Assembly: GCA_965659285.1 (NCBI GenBank)
Contig: CBFHWB010000180.1
Location: 1-8,219, forward strand
Direction: 5' to 3'
Length of the DNA: 8,219 nucleotides
Source of the DNA: UBA8108 sp965659285
Lineage (GTDB): Bacteria; Planctomycetota; UBA8108
Under the pieces are notes generated by a model. That model worked only from the letters and a program-made list of their open reading frames with translations, did not search any database and was not told the DNA's origin. The position numbers and the translations under genes were made by a program. Shown in pieces: positions 1 to 6,785 of the stretch; position 1 is the first letter of the stretch, and the number at the start of each line of letters is the position of its first letter.

Positions 1-377
1 GAAATAGGTGGCTGTCAAAAGCCAGGTGGCGGCGGCCAGGAGCGCCCCCATCATGCCGTAGATGTAAGATTCGCTCCACCATCCATCGCTTCCAGTTGTT
101 CAAGGGGGAGTATCCCTTTGCGTACGGTCTCGCTGACGTGGGAACCGACGAGAAATGCGCCGGCGAATTCAAAGATGGCCGCGACGATGATTGCGTTTCT
201 GAGGGTCAGGGCGCCGGAGCCTACCGAGGTACCCATGGCATTGGCGACATCGTTGGCGCCGATACTCCAGGCCATATAGAACCCGCCGCCGAGGGCGATG
301 ACATAGATCCAGAATATCTGGGTTTCGCTGAAGAAACCGCCTGACTGGCCAAGAAATACAGAGAGTGTGTCTAACAT
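1..377 (-). CDS. pit: PiT-family inorganic phosphate permease, N-terminal part, frameshifted and cut by window edge
   Basis: This is the N-terminus of a low-affinity phosphate permease of the PiT family, which moves phosphate with a cation across the inner membrane. Residues 21-38 form a first membrane helix, followed by the family signature GANDVANAMGTSVGS (40-54) and a second helix (61-79) ending in the typical 'VSETVRKGI' loop. The reading frame hits TGA at 51-53 after 108 residues, too early for a protein of this class. From about position 81 leftward, the neighbouring minus frame reads WWSESYIYGMMGALLAAATW and stays open to the window edge, matching the next PiT segment. One base therefore seems to be missing between about 66 and 95. 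It starts 30 bp after the DUF47 gene, so the two look co-transcribed. The gap has no good Shine-Dalgarno sequence, so translation may depend on the upstream gene. The family call is firm. Whether the shift is real or a sequence error cannot be decided here. Confidence 0.9.
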
Positions 378-407
378 TTGAATTACTTGCTTAAGAGGGG
401 GTTGAGG

Positions 408-1079
408 TTACTTGGCGATCATTAACCGGAGACGGTTGGCCATTCGTTCAGCGGAATCTGCCAGGTCTCCAAGCTTGTTGATGACACGTGACCACATGAT
501 GACGTCCAGGACTTCGACCTCTTTCTCGAGGTCGAAAAGCATCTTGGCGGCAGCACGTTCGGTGCCATCGGCGACAGTCTCATCCGCGTTGATCTGCTCG
601 ATCATGGCGAGCACCTTCTTTGCCTCCTGACCGCCGAAAGAGGTCTCCACCAGCTCGTCAAATTCCTGGACCATGTCTGCGGCCTGGCAGCAGACCTTGG
701 TCACCTCGTCGATGAGGTTGTTGAGAGGTTCCTTTATGCCGGTGGGCAGCTTCAGCGGCCGCAGGGTCAGCAGGATGGCGATATCCTGGATCGTGTCGGG
801 CAGCTCTTCCTGGATGTCCAGGATCTCGAGGAGATCGCGGCGGTCGATCGGCAGGAAGATGCTCTTGGGGAGGTGGCTCCTGATGTCATTCTTGATGACA
901 TCGGCTTCCGATTCGAGGTCGGAGATCTCTTTGAAGAGCGTGTCGAATTTCTCCGTCTCTCCATCAATGATGGAATTGATGAGGGGCTTGATTCGTTCGA
1001 CACAGGCACGGGATTTTTCCATGTGTGCCTGGATCGGTTTGAAGGGACTGCGCCCAAAGAGCGCGATGAGTGCTTTCAC
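408..1079 (-). CDS. PhoU-like DUF47 / TIGR00153 phosphate transport regulator (Pit accessory protein)
   Basis: A 223-residue, all-helical cytoplasmic protein of the DUF47 (PhoU_div) family. Members are usually encoded beside PiT permeases and are thought to modulate them; the mechanism is not well settled. The hallmark block SIFLPIDRRDLLEILDIQEE lies at residues 73-92. Two acidic helix motifs resemble the metal-binding E/D-x-x-x-D repeats of PhoU: DLESEAD (54-60) and DLADSAER (205-212). The length fits the family (about 210-225). The start is GTG at 1079, chosen because GAGGA lies about 6 bases upstream and the protein begins with the family-typical 'ALFGRSPFKPIQAHM'. The PiT permease follows 30 bp downstream, and this context supports the role. 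No truncation or odd residues were seen. The family call is firm; direct control of Pit is inferred from neighbourhood. Confidence 0.94.
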   Translation of the reverse strand: MKALIALFGRSPFKPIQAHMEKSRACVERIKPLINSIIDGETEKFDTLFKEISDLESEADVIKNDIRSHLPKSIFLPIDRRDLLEILDIQEELPDTIQDIAILLTLRPLKLPTGIKEPLNNLIDEVTKVCCQAADMVQEFDELVETSFGGQEAKKVLAMIEQINADETVADGTERAAAKMLFDLEKEVEVLDVIMWSRVINKLGDLADSAERMANRLRLMIAK

Positions 1080-1140
1080 AATATATCCTCGTTAACGGGT
1101 TGGTAAGACTCAGCAGACCATACTTCATAGTAAGGAAAGA

Positions 1141-1169
1141 ATATTAGGTAAGAATAAATGCATTGTGAA
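1141..1169 (-). promoter_or_regulatory. Candidate sigma-70-type promoter of the DUF47-pit operon
   Basis: On the minus strand TTCACA (1169-1164, five of six matches to the -35 consensus) is separated by exactly 17 bases from TAATAT (1146-1141, four of six matches to the -10 consensus). It sits about 60 bases upstream of the GTG start of the DUF47 gene, in the most AT-rich stretch of the window. No clear Pho-box-like tandem repeat was seen next to it, so phosphate control is not shown by the sequence. Confidence 0.5.
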
Positions 1170-1248
1170 GATATCGTTAACATCTGGTAATCCACTGTAA
1201 GGCCTGGAGAGGCTGAAGAGGTGTCGTGGTATTCTGACGCCGGGATAG

Positions 1249-1258
1249 CGTGTACACG
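1249..1258. promoter_or_regulatory. 10-bp perfect palindrome CGTGTACACG, possible operator upstream of the YqgE gene
   Basis: CGTGTACACG equals its own reverse complement. It lies 74 bases before the ATG of the downstream plus-strand gene. Position and symmetry would suit a dimeric repressor or activator site. It occurs once in this window, and chance palindromes of this length are not rare, so the assignment is tentative. Confidence 0.2.
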
Positions 1259-1332
1259 TCGGCTGGTCGAAGAACGAGTCTTCATACTCCCGGCGCCCAG
1301 GCTCAGTATGGAAAACGCAGGACGGTGTTCTG

Positions 1333-1926
1333 ATGGAAACGGACGGTAGCCAATACAGTTCATGCAAGGGCCAGCTCCTGGTCTCTGAACCGAGCCTGGC
1401 GGATCCGAATTTTCGCTGCACGGTGGTCCTGGTGACCGAGCACGATGAGAAGGGAGCCTTTGGACTTATTGTGAACCGGCCGGGCGGTCAGACGGTCGCC
1501 GATCTCTGGAGCGGTCTCACCGGCGAACCCTGCGGCAGTGAGGCGCCTGTGTTCATCGGCGGACCGGTGGAGCAGGCCGCGGTCTTTATTCTTCACAATC
1601 GCGTCGACCTCAGCGATGGCGGCGAGGTGGTGATCGATGGTCTTTACATGGGCAGCAGCCTGGAGCTTCTCCAGGTGCTCATCGAGGATGAGGGTTCCGC
1701 CATCTGGGCTGACCAGCAGGTCTACCGTGTCTTCTGCGGCTATTCAGGCTGGGGCGGAGGCCAGCTTGAAGGCGAGCTCGCCGCCGGCGGCTGGGTGGTT
1801 CAGCCGGCCAAGGCTGAGTACATCTTCGAGACGAAATCCCCAGAGCTCTGGAAAAACTCCATGGACCGCCAGGGCGGCATCTACCGCTTCTTCTCAGGCA
1901 TGCCGACGGATCCCGACGTTAACTAA
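1333..1926 (+). CDS. yqgE: YqgE/AlgH family protein (DUF179, UPF0301)
   Basis: A 197-residue, probably cytoplasmic protein of the widespread YqgE/AlgH family. AlgH was named for an effect on alginate production in Pseudomonas, but the molecular function remains uncertain. Family landmarks are in order: GQLLVSEPSLADPNFRCTVV (13-32), the EHDEKGAFGLIVNRP block (36-50), FIGGPV (74-79), and RVFCGYSGWGGGQLEGEL (132-149) followed by GGWVVQ. Length matches the family (about 185-200). ATG at 1333 is used because an AGGA lies about 10 bases upstream and the conserved domain begins within 15 residues. The domain has no signal peptide or membrane segment. Its stop codon overlaps the stop of the convergent MFS gene by 4 bp, leaving no room for a terminator between them. 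Confidence 0.95.
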   Translation: METDGSQYSSCKGQLLVSEPSLADPNFRCTVVLVTEHDEKGAFGLIVNRPGGQTVADLWSGLTGEPCGSEAPVFIGGPVEQAAVFILHNRVDLSDGGEVVIDGLYMGSSLELLQVLIEDEGSAIWADQQVYRVFCGYSGWGGGQLEGELAAGGWVVQPAKAEYIFETKSPELWKNSMDRQGGIYRFFSGMPTDPDVN

Positions 1927-3278
1927 TTTTCGGCCTTGCCGGTCTCCGCAGCGGCGGCCTCATCTTCGGCCGCTTCGTTTCCACGTTTCGGAACAGCCGG
2001 CAGGCCGAGCGCCATGAGGATCGGGATCAGCACGAGAGCCGTGGCTCCATAGTAGGGCGATACCGAGCCAAGCTTCCAATAGGCTGCGCAGGCGATGATC
2101 GGCCCCACTGCGCGCGACAGGGCGCCAAGAGAGCGGAAGGTGCCGAGCACCTCGCCCTGCCGGTCGGCGGGGGTGTAGAGGGATGCCAGCGCCGTCAGGC
2201 AGGGAGTGGCCAGCGCGCTGCCGACCGCCAGGAAGGCGAGTCCCAGGTAGAAGAGGCCGACGGAGTCCGCCGTGCCGGTTACCAGCAGGCCCGGAACCAG
2301 CAGGATGAGTCCGTAGAGCGTGACCTTCTTCTCTCCCATCTTCGGGGCCATGCGGCGCACGATGCCTCCCTGCACCAGGGCGATGATCAGGCCGACAAAG
2401 ATGAAGATCCACATCATGTCGCGGCTCTTGTAGTCAAACCGGTCATTGGCGACAAAGGTCAGGGTGAACTCCATTCCGGCGAAGGCGACCAGGAAGAGAA
2501 AATAGACCAGGTTGGTTCGGGTTACCCCGGGGATGTCGAATCCGCGGAAGAGTTTGAGCGGGCTGATCGGCCGGCCGGCACGGTGCGCCTGGCCTCGCGC
2601 CTCTTCCGGAAGGCTCTCCTTGAAGCTTTTTCGCACCCAGGAGAGGTTCCAGAGGGACAGCAGGAAGGCGCCGGTGGCCGCCGCGGAGAAGGGGTTGAGT
2701 CCCGGCAGGCCCCAGCCCTGCATATCGATTCCGGCCAGCAGGGCGCCGATGGCCGGGCCGAGGATAAAGCCGAGCCCGAAGGCCATGCCGATCATGCCCA
2801 TTCCCTTGGCACGGTTCTTTTCATCGGTCGAGTCGGCCATGGCGGCGGTGGCGACCGAGATGTTGCCGCCCATGACGCCGCCGAGCACCCGCGAGATGAT
2901 CAGCAGCAGGAAGGATCCGCTGAAGATCCATACGAGGTAGCTGACGCACAGTCCACCGATGGTCCACATCAGCACCGGGCGGCGCCCGACCCGGTCGGAG
3001 AGCCTTCCCCACATGGGGGCGAAGAGGAATTGCAGGATCGAGTAGAGAGAGCCGAGGATTCCGCCAAAGAGCACCCTGGTATAGAGCTCCCGTTTTTCTC
3101 CCTGTTCGCCCGAAAGCTCGGCGAGCTGGGCTATCAGGCCGGCGAAAAAACTGTCTTTCTCGCCGTAGTACTCCAGCATGTCTGGAAAGAGCGGGAAGAT
3201 GATCGAGAATCCCACCAGGTCGACAAAGACCGTCAGGAAGAGGACTCCGATGGGCGATTTTTTACGTTCGTCGTTCAT
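1923..3278 (-). CDS. TetA-like major facilitator superfamily (MFS) efflux transporter
   Basis: A 451-residue inner-membrane transporter, probably a proton-coupled drug or metabolite exporter with 12 membrane helices. The first helix, GVLFLTVFVDLVGFSIIFPL (11-30), is typical of the tetracycline-resistance-like branch. MFS motif A, GRLSDRVGRRP (91-101), follows the second helix, with a degenerate copy, RRMAPKMGEKK (308-318), in the second half. An antiporter motif C-like stretch, GLGFILGPAIGALLAG, lies at 168-183. A long charged loop (about 216-248) splits the two halves, and the tail is Ala/Glu-rich. The frame stays open upstream to 3530, but that extension is Arg-rich and lies inside the S1 gene. 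ATG at 3278 is chosen because helix 1 follows directly and GGAG sits 5 bases upstream. It is 20 bp downstream of the S1 gene, so probably its operon partner. The substrate cannot be inferred; tetracycline resistance should not be assumed. Confidence 0.93.
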   Translation of the reverse strand: MNDERKKSPIGVLFLTVFVDLVGFSIIFPLFPDMLEYYGEKDSFFAGLIAQLAELSGEQGEKRELYTRVLFGGILGSLYSILQFLFAPMWGRLSDRVGRRPVLMWTIGGLCVSYLVWIFSGSFLLLIISRVLGGVMGGNISVATAAMADSTDEKNRAKGMGMIGMAFGLGFILGPAIGALLAGIDMQGWGLPGLNPFSAAATGAFLLSLWNLSWVRKSFKESLPEEARGQAHRAGRPISPLKLFRGFDIPGVTRTNLVYFLFLVAFAGMEFTLTFVANDRFDYKSRDMMWIFIFVGLIIALVQGGIVRRMAPKMGEKKVTLYGLILLVPGLLVTGTADSVGLFYLGLAFLAVGSALATPCLTALASLYTPADRQGEVLGTFRSLGALSRAVGPIIACAAYWKLGSVSPYYGATALVLIPILMALGLPAVPKRGNEAAEDEAAAAETGKAEN

Positions 3279-3298
3279 GGCGGCTCCGGCTTCTGTTG

Positions 3299-4399
3299 CT
3301 ATTCGAGCGGTTTCAGCTCGATGATTTTCTTCTCGGGATCGATGCGGGAGATCGAGGTGCGGATGACGTCTCCCTTGAGAGGAGGGTTCTTCATCTCGAG
3401 CAGGCACGCCCGCGGGATGATGCCCTCGACACCTTCCTCTATCGCGACGTGAACGCCATCGGCTGTTTTTCCCGAGACCCAACCGGTAAACTCCTCGCCA
3501 ACCTCGTAGTTCGCGGCCGAGGCGCTCCAATCGAGGACCGAGCCCCGGCGCAGGTCCAGGCTGACTCGTTCGCGCTCTGCGTCAACGCGCTGGATTTCGA
3601 CCTCGACCTCGGCGCCCACTGCGAGCTCCGCGCTCTGCCCGGTCTCCTTGCTCCAGGTGTGGAGCTTGCTCTGGTGGATCAGACCCTCGACGCCGCCGAG
3701 ATCAACGAAGGCTCCATGGTTGTTGGTCTTGACAACGGTTCCCTTGAGGAGCTCTCCCTCGGACAGTCTTGCCAGGGCGTTGCCCTTCAGCTCGACAGCC
3801 TGCTTCTCGAGCACGGCCCGGCGGCTTACCACCAGGTTCTGATCTTCCCTGTCGACCTGGGTTACCTCGACGCGGAATTTCTTTCCAACGAAGGGAGTCG
3901 CATCCTCGATCCGTTTGATGTCAATCTGGGAGATGGGCATGAAGGCTCTCACTCCCTTGATATCGAGGTCGAGTCCGCCCTTGTTCGTTCCCGTGACCAG
4001 GGCCTCGAGCAGCGAGCCCGGGCGGAGATCTTCCCAGAAGACTTCTTTACGGGCCTTGCCGACCGACAGGAGGACCATGTCACGGGCGCCATCATAGCGA
4101 ATGACGCTCGCCTTGATCCTGGTGCCGAGGAGCGGCAGCTCCTCGTCCTCTTCGAACTCGTCCTCTTCGATGAGGCCGTGGTGCTTGCCGTCGAGCTCGA
4201 GGAGAACCTCGCCGGCCCGGATATCGATGACGTTTCCCTCGAGGCGGTCGCCGGGCTCGAGCTTGTCCACATCAATGGTTTTTCCGGGAGATGGCGCCGA
4301 GGCTCCGCCCATCAGAGCCTCGAGGTCGGCATCGCTCATGCCGATGTCATCCTGGCTGTCATCCATCTCATCGGGGAACTGACGACTTTTTGCTGCCAT
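3299..4399 (-). CDS. Protein with four S1 RNA-binding domains (ribosomal S1 / YpfD-like)
   Basis: A 366-residue cytoplasmic RNA-binding protein. After an acidic N-terminal region (about 1-46, with DADLEALMGG at 23-32) come four OB-fold S1 domains at roughly 47-117, 125-195, 212-284 and 298-364. Repeat 2 has the ribosomal-S1-type pattern KGGLDLDIKGVRAFMPISQ (140-158). Repeat 3 has the best canonical S1 core, HGAFVDLGGVEGLI (228-241). Four domains resemble the shorter Firmicute S1 homologues such as YpfD, whereas the proteobacterial RpsA has six. It may be the cell's S1-like translation factor or a paralogue. The frame is open to an ATG at 4474, but ATG at 4399 is preferred: AGGA lies 6 bases upstream, and a promoter-like sequence occupies 4447-4474. 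The MFS gene follows after 20 bp. The domain call is firm; the exact role is uncertain. Confidence 0.92.
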   Translation of the reverse strand: MAAKSRQFPDEMDDSQDDIGMSDADLEALMGGASAPSPGKTIDVDKLEPGDRLEGNVIDIRAGEVLLELDGKHHGLIEEDEFEEDEELPLLGTRIKASVIRYDGARDMVLLSVGKARKEVFWEDLRPGSLLEALVTGTNKGGLDLDIKGVRAFMPISQIDIKRIEDATPFVGKKFRVEVTQVDREDQNLVVSRRAVLEKQAVELKGNALARLSEGELLKGTVVKTNNHGAFVDLGGVEGLIHQSKLHTWSKETGQSAELAVGAEVEVEIQRVDAERERVSLDLRRGSVLDWSASAANYEVGEEFTGWVSGKTADGVHVAIEEGVEGIIPRACLLEMKNPPLKGDVIRTSISRIDPEKKIIELKPLE

Positions 4400-4446
4400 T
4401 ACGATTCCTGCTGCTTGGTTTTCAGGGGATCTTCGACCGACCAATG

Positions 4447-4474
4447 ATCTTACGCCCGGGCGATGCAAGGTCAA
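4447..4474 (-). promoter_or_regulatory. Candidate sigma-70-type promoter of the S1-MFS unit
   Basis: On the minus strand TTGACC (4474-4469, five of six matches to the -35 consensus) is followed after 16 bases by TAAGAT (4452-4447, four of six matches to the -10 consensus). Transcription would begin near 4440, giving a leader of about 40 bases before the ATG at 4399. This supports the shorter S1 start, since the longer reading frame would begin inside the promoter. Confidence 0.5.
4453..4462. promoter_or_regulatory. Perfect palindrome CGCCCGGGCG inside the promoter spacer, possible operator
   Basis: The ten bases equal their own reverse complement and lie directly next to the -10 element, between the two hexamers of the candidate S1 promoter. 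A dimeric regulator bound here would overlap RNA polymerase contacts, as seen for spacer-binding regulators such as the MerR family. In GC-rich DNA such a palindrome can also arise by chance. Confidence 0.3.
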
Positions 4475-4583
4475 GCATCAGCCCTTTTTCCTTTCGGCGG
4501 CCGGGCATCCGCCAATGCTGAAGCCTTACCGCAGCCACGGCTTCCAGGGCCCAGGGCCAAACCCGGGCTGAGACACCTCCAGC

Positions 4584-6701
4584 TTATCCTGCGGGCGCCA
4601 GGCAGGTGTTCGGCGCGCCAGGCGTCGGGGCGGTCACGTTCCAGCCTGTTGAATCAAGGCGAGTCTCGCCGCAGCGCTGGATCGACTCGGTGTCCTTGTT
4701 GCGGTTGGCGTTCTCATCAAGCTGAGAGCCGAGGGCGTTTCCGGCGCCGAACAAGCCATCGATCAGTCCCGCATCGGCGCCATCGCTGGTTCCGTAAACG
4801 ACCGCATCGATGAGTCCCTCAGCGCTCACGCCCGCGCCTCCGGGGAAATCCGCGCCATCTCCCTGGTGGAGGCCGACACCATCCGCGCCGTTCTGGAGCT
4901 GGTTGCTGGCGCCGCCCCAGGTGACCTGGGGGTCCGGCGCGAAACCGGAGGGGCCCACGAGGAGCAGCCCCTCGTCGTTGGTGACGCCGGCGAGCTGCCG
5001 CCTGTCATAGACCCGGTCGCCGTTTCCGTTGTAGAGAACCAGCACGTAGCCTGAGAGATCAACCCCGGCGATACCGGCGGAGATCTCTACGAATTCTCCG
5101 GTGTCGGTGGAGGTCTGGTCGCAGTCCACCTCGTTGATGACGAGATGGATCACGGTCAGGTCGAAGGCCGCCTCGGCGCCTGACTCCGACGCTACGATGA
5201 GCTCGGTTGAACCAGTGGGTGTCGAGTCAAGGACGGAGGCGATCGTGAGTTGGCTGTCGGAGTCGGCGGTGAAGCCCTGCGGTTCGCCGCCGATGGTTAC
5301 CTCGGAGGCGCTCGAGAGCTGGTTGCCGGTGATCTGGAGGCTCGCGCCGTGGGCGATCACGAGGTAGTCCACCGAGCTGATGGAGAAGCCGGAGCCCATG
5401 GAGGTGAAGCTCGCCGAGTTAGCACCGGGGTCCACCCCTGCGCCGAGCAGGCTGGTGACGGAGTCCGCCACGATTACGGTGTAGTCGGTTCCGGCCGCCT
5501 GTTCCTCGGTAGCGAGGATGACCTGGTCTCCCTGGACCGTAGCTTCCGAGATTCCGAGTTCAGGGGCGAAGGTGAAGGCGGCCTCGGGATCGCCGATACT
5601 GGAAGCGTCAATCTCCATGTCGAAAGAGATGGTTACTTCGGTTCGGCTGCCGGCCGCGGCGCCTGTAACCTGGGGAGATGGAGGAGCGGGACAACTGTCG
5701 ACGGAGACGTCCTCGATGCTGTAGACGCTTGGCTGGGCCTGTCCTCGGAATCTCCACATGGGGCCGGTGAGCGACAGCACGCAGCCATTCACCAGGTTGC
5801 TGTCGGCGGCCAGCGAATCGCGCAGGGTCTCGGGAATTCTCAGGCGGAGGTCGGAGTTGTCGCTGATGGCCGCAGTGGACACCACAGCGGAGAGGTGACC
5901 GCCGCCGGCGAAGGCGAATTCGCTCTGGAGCGTGCAGGTCAGGGTGATCAGCTCGCTCTCGTAATCATCGAGGGCGTCGACGAGATCCGCCGCATTGGAG
6001 ACCTCCTGGGCCAGGGCGGAGACGTCGATCCCGCTATCGAGAACCTCGTAGTCGGCCAGGGCGCGGATGGCGCGGGCATCGTAGATGGTGCCGAGCTCGG
6101 TGGCGCGAAGGCTGAGTAGATCGCCAACCTGGGGTTCGGGGTCGAGAGAGAGTGGATCGAGCTCAACGACGATCGCCGGGCCGGAAGAGTCCGCCTGCAG
6201 GAAGAACCCGGCCGGGGCGCCGCCGACAGCCGGCCGCTTGTAGGTGACCACCGCGCCGGTCACCATCACATCGACCTCTCCATCTTCAGTTGTCCTGAGC
6301 AGGGCTATAGCCTCGGATGGGTTCGGCGGAGGCGCGATAACTTCACAGGCGGGAAAGGAGGCGCAGCCGAGACCGTCGGCGCTCGGGTCCAGCCCGCACT
6401 CCTGCCAGGGGGCGGGCGGAGCGGCCGCTCCCAGGAAGAGATGGCGCAGGAGGTGACTCGGATCGGAGATGTCCACCTCGCCGCTGTCGTTGGAGTCGAG
6501 CGCATCCAGGCAGAGGGGGGCATCGCCGCCCTGGAAGAGGTAGGCCAGGGTGAAGATCGCATCACTGAGATCCACCCTCGTATCGGTGTTGGAGTCCCCG
6601 CGCAAAAAGGCGTTATCGCCGGCTCGTACCAGGGGGCAGGCGCAGATGGCAAGGAGAGAGAACGCTGTGAGTACATTGTGAAAACGGTTCTTGTGGTGCA
6701 T
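4584..6701 (-). CDS. Secreted multidomain protein: dockerin-type doublet, SbsA Ig-like, IPT/TIG-like and lamin-tail (LTD) domains
   Basis: A 705-residue exported protein of unknown function. A signal peptide (1-27, probable cut after VRA) precedes two EF-hand-like dockerin-type repeats with calcium ligands, DSNTDTRVDLSD (36-47) and DSNDSGEVDISD (69-80), and a Cys-containing linker (102-119). Residues about 130-337 form a beta-rich region that may be OB-like; I cannot name it securely. About 343-437 resembles an SbsA-type Ig-like domain. About 439-517 resembles IPT/TIG. About 518-700 is a lamin-tail domain beginning HLVINEVDCDQ, with GEFVEI, LSGYVLVLYNGNGD and a final TGWNVTAPTPGAPN. These modules are common in extracellular adhesive or nuclease-associated proteins. 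No catalytic domain, sorting tail or membrane anchor was seen. The start ATG has AAGG 7 bases upstream. It is divergent from the propeller gene. Domain borders are approximate. Confidence 0.88.
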   Translation of the reverse strand: MHHKNRFHNVLTAFSLLAICACPLVRAGDNAFLRGDSNTDTRVDLSDAIFTLAYLFQGGDAPLCLDALDSNDSGEVDISDPSHLLRHLFLGAAAPPAPWQECGLDPSADGLGCASFPACEVIAPPPNPSEAIALLRTTEDGEVDVMVTGAVVTYKRPAVGGAPAGFFLQADSSGPAIVVELDPLSLDPEPQVGDLLSLRATELGTIYDARAIRALADYEVLDSGIDVSALAQEVSNAADLVDALDDYESELITLTCTLQSEFAFAGGGHLSAVVSTAAISDNSDLRLRIPETLRDSLAADSNLVNGCVLSLTGPMWRFRGQAQPSVYSIEDVSVDSCPAPPSPQVTGAAAGSRTEVTISFDMEIDASSIGDPEAAFTFAPELGISEATVQGDQVILATEEQAAGTDYTVIVADSVTSLLGAGVDPGANSASFTSMGSGFSISSVDYLVIAHGASLQITGNQLSSASEVTIGGEPQGFTADSDSQLTIASVLDSTPTGSTELIVASESGAEAAFDLTVIHLVINEVDCDQTSTDTGEFVEISAGIAGVDLSGYVLVLYNGNGDRVYDRRQLAGVTNDEGLLLVGPSGFAPDPQVTWGGASNQLQNGADGVGLHQGDGADFPGGAGVSAEGLIDAVVYGTSDGADAGLIDGLFGAGNALGSQLDENANRNKDTESIQRCGETRLDSTGWNVTAPTPGAPNTCLAPAG

Positions 6702-6753
6702 TGTTCCGCCTTTTTGAGGAATGCAGGAGGGTCTCGAGGACCCCGGTTCAGAC

Positions 6754-6780
6754 TACCCGAGTAGGAAGTGTTACCCGAGT
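6754..6780. repeat. Direct repeat TACCCGAGT (two copies, 18-bp period)
   Basis: The 9-mer TACCCGAGT occurs at 6754-6762 and 6772-6780. The first copy lies in a small inverted repeat, CTAC-CCGA-GTAG (6753-6764). The second lies in CCCGA-GTT-TCGGG (6774-6786). The regular period and position upstream of the LTD gene suggest a tandem protein-binding site. This is an inference from arrangement only. Confidence 0.45.
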
Positions 6781-6785
6781 TTCGG

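Larger units (their letters stand above)
1080..1332. other. Divergent intergenic region between the phosphate operon and the YqgE gene
   Basis: A 253-bp gap without a supportable gene. The left half (about 1100-1200) is AT-rich and holds the minus-strand promoter described separately. The octamer TCGTTAAC occurs twice (1089-1096 and 1174-1181): once over the DUF47 ribosome binding site and once just upstream of its -35 element. The heptamer GGTAAGA also occurs twice (1102-1108 and 1147-1153). The right half is GC-rich and contains a perfect palindrome, CGTGTACACG, at 1249-1258, about 75 bases before the YqgE start. I could not pick a convincing plus-strand promoter. Short reading frames here have no coding character. 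Confidence 0.5.

Noticed and set aside
10..20. Lipobox in the LTD protein signal peptide (residues near LAICAC)
   Set aside because: The residues before the first Cys do not fit a lipobox well, and a better signal peptidase I site (VRA before GDN) follows.
2583..3452. Plus-strand open frame of 289 codons antisense to the MFS and S1 genes
   Set aside because: Very polar, His/Gly/Glu-rich product spanning two real genes on the other strand, without a domain or ribosome binding site.
3279..3530. N-terminal extension of the MFS frame by 84 residues
   Set aside because: The extension is Arg- and His-rich, lies wholly inside the S1 gene in another frame, and precedes a normal MFS start with its own GGAG site at the right distance.
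3296..4447. Long plus-strand open frame (383 codons) antisense to the S1 gene
   Set aside because: It mirrors the S1 codons in GC-rich DNA and shows no recognisable domain; the S1 frame has four clear domains.
4400..4474. N-terminal extension of the S1 frame by 25 residues
   Set aside because: ATG 4399 has a well-placed AGGA, and the longer start would sit within the candidate -35/-10 promoter.
4497..4558. GC-rich dyads between the LTD and S1 genes (GGCCCAGGGCC at 4548-4558, GGCGG/CCGCC at 4497-4513) as a terminator
   Set aside because: No T-run follows on the minus strand, and the stems are short. Such dyads are expected in GC-rich DNA.
5250..6119. Plus-strand open frame of 289 codons antisense to the LTD gene
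   Set aside because: Low-complexity Gly/Ala/Glu/Val composition typical of an antisense shadow; the minus-strand protein has a signal peptide and recognisable domains.
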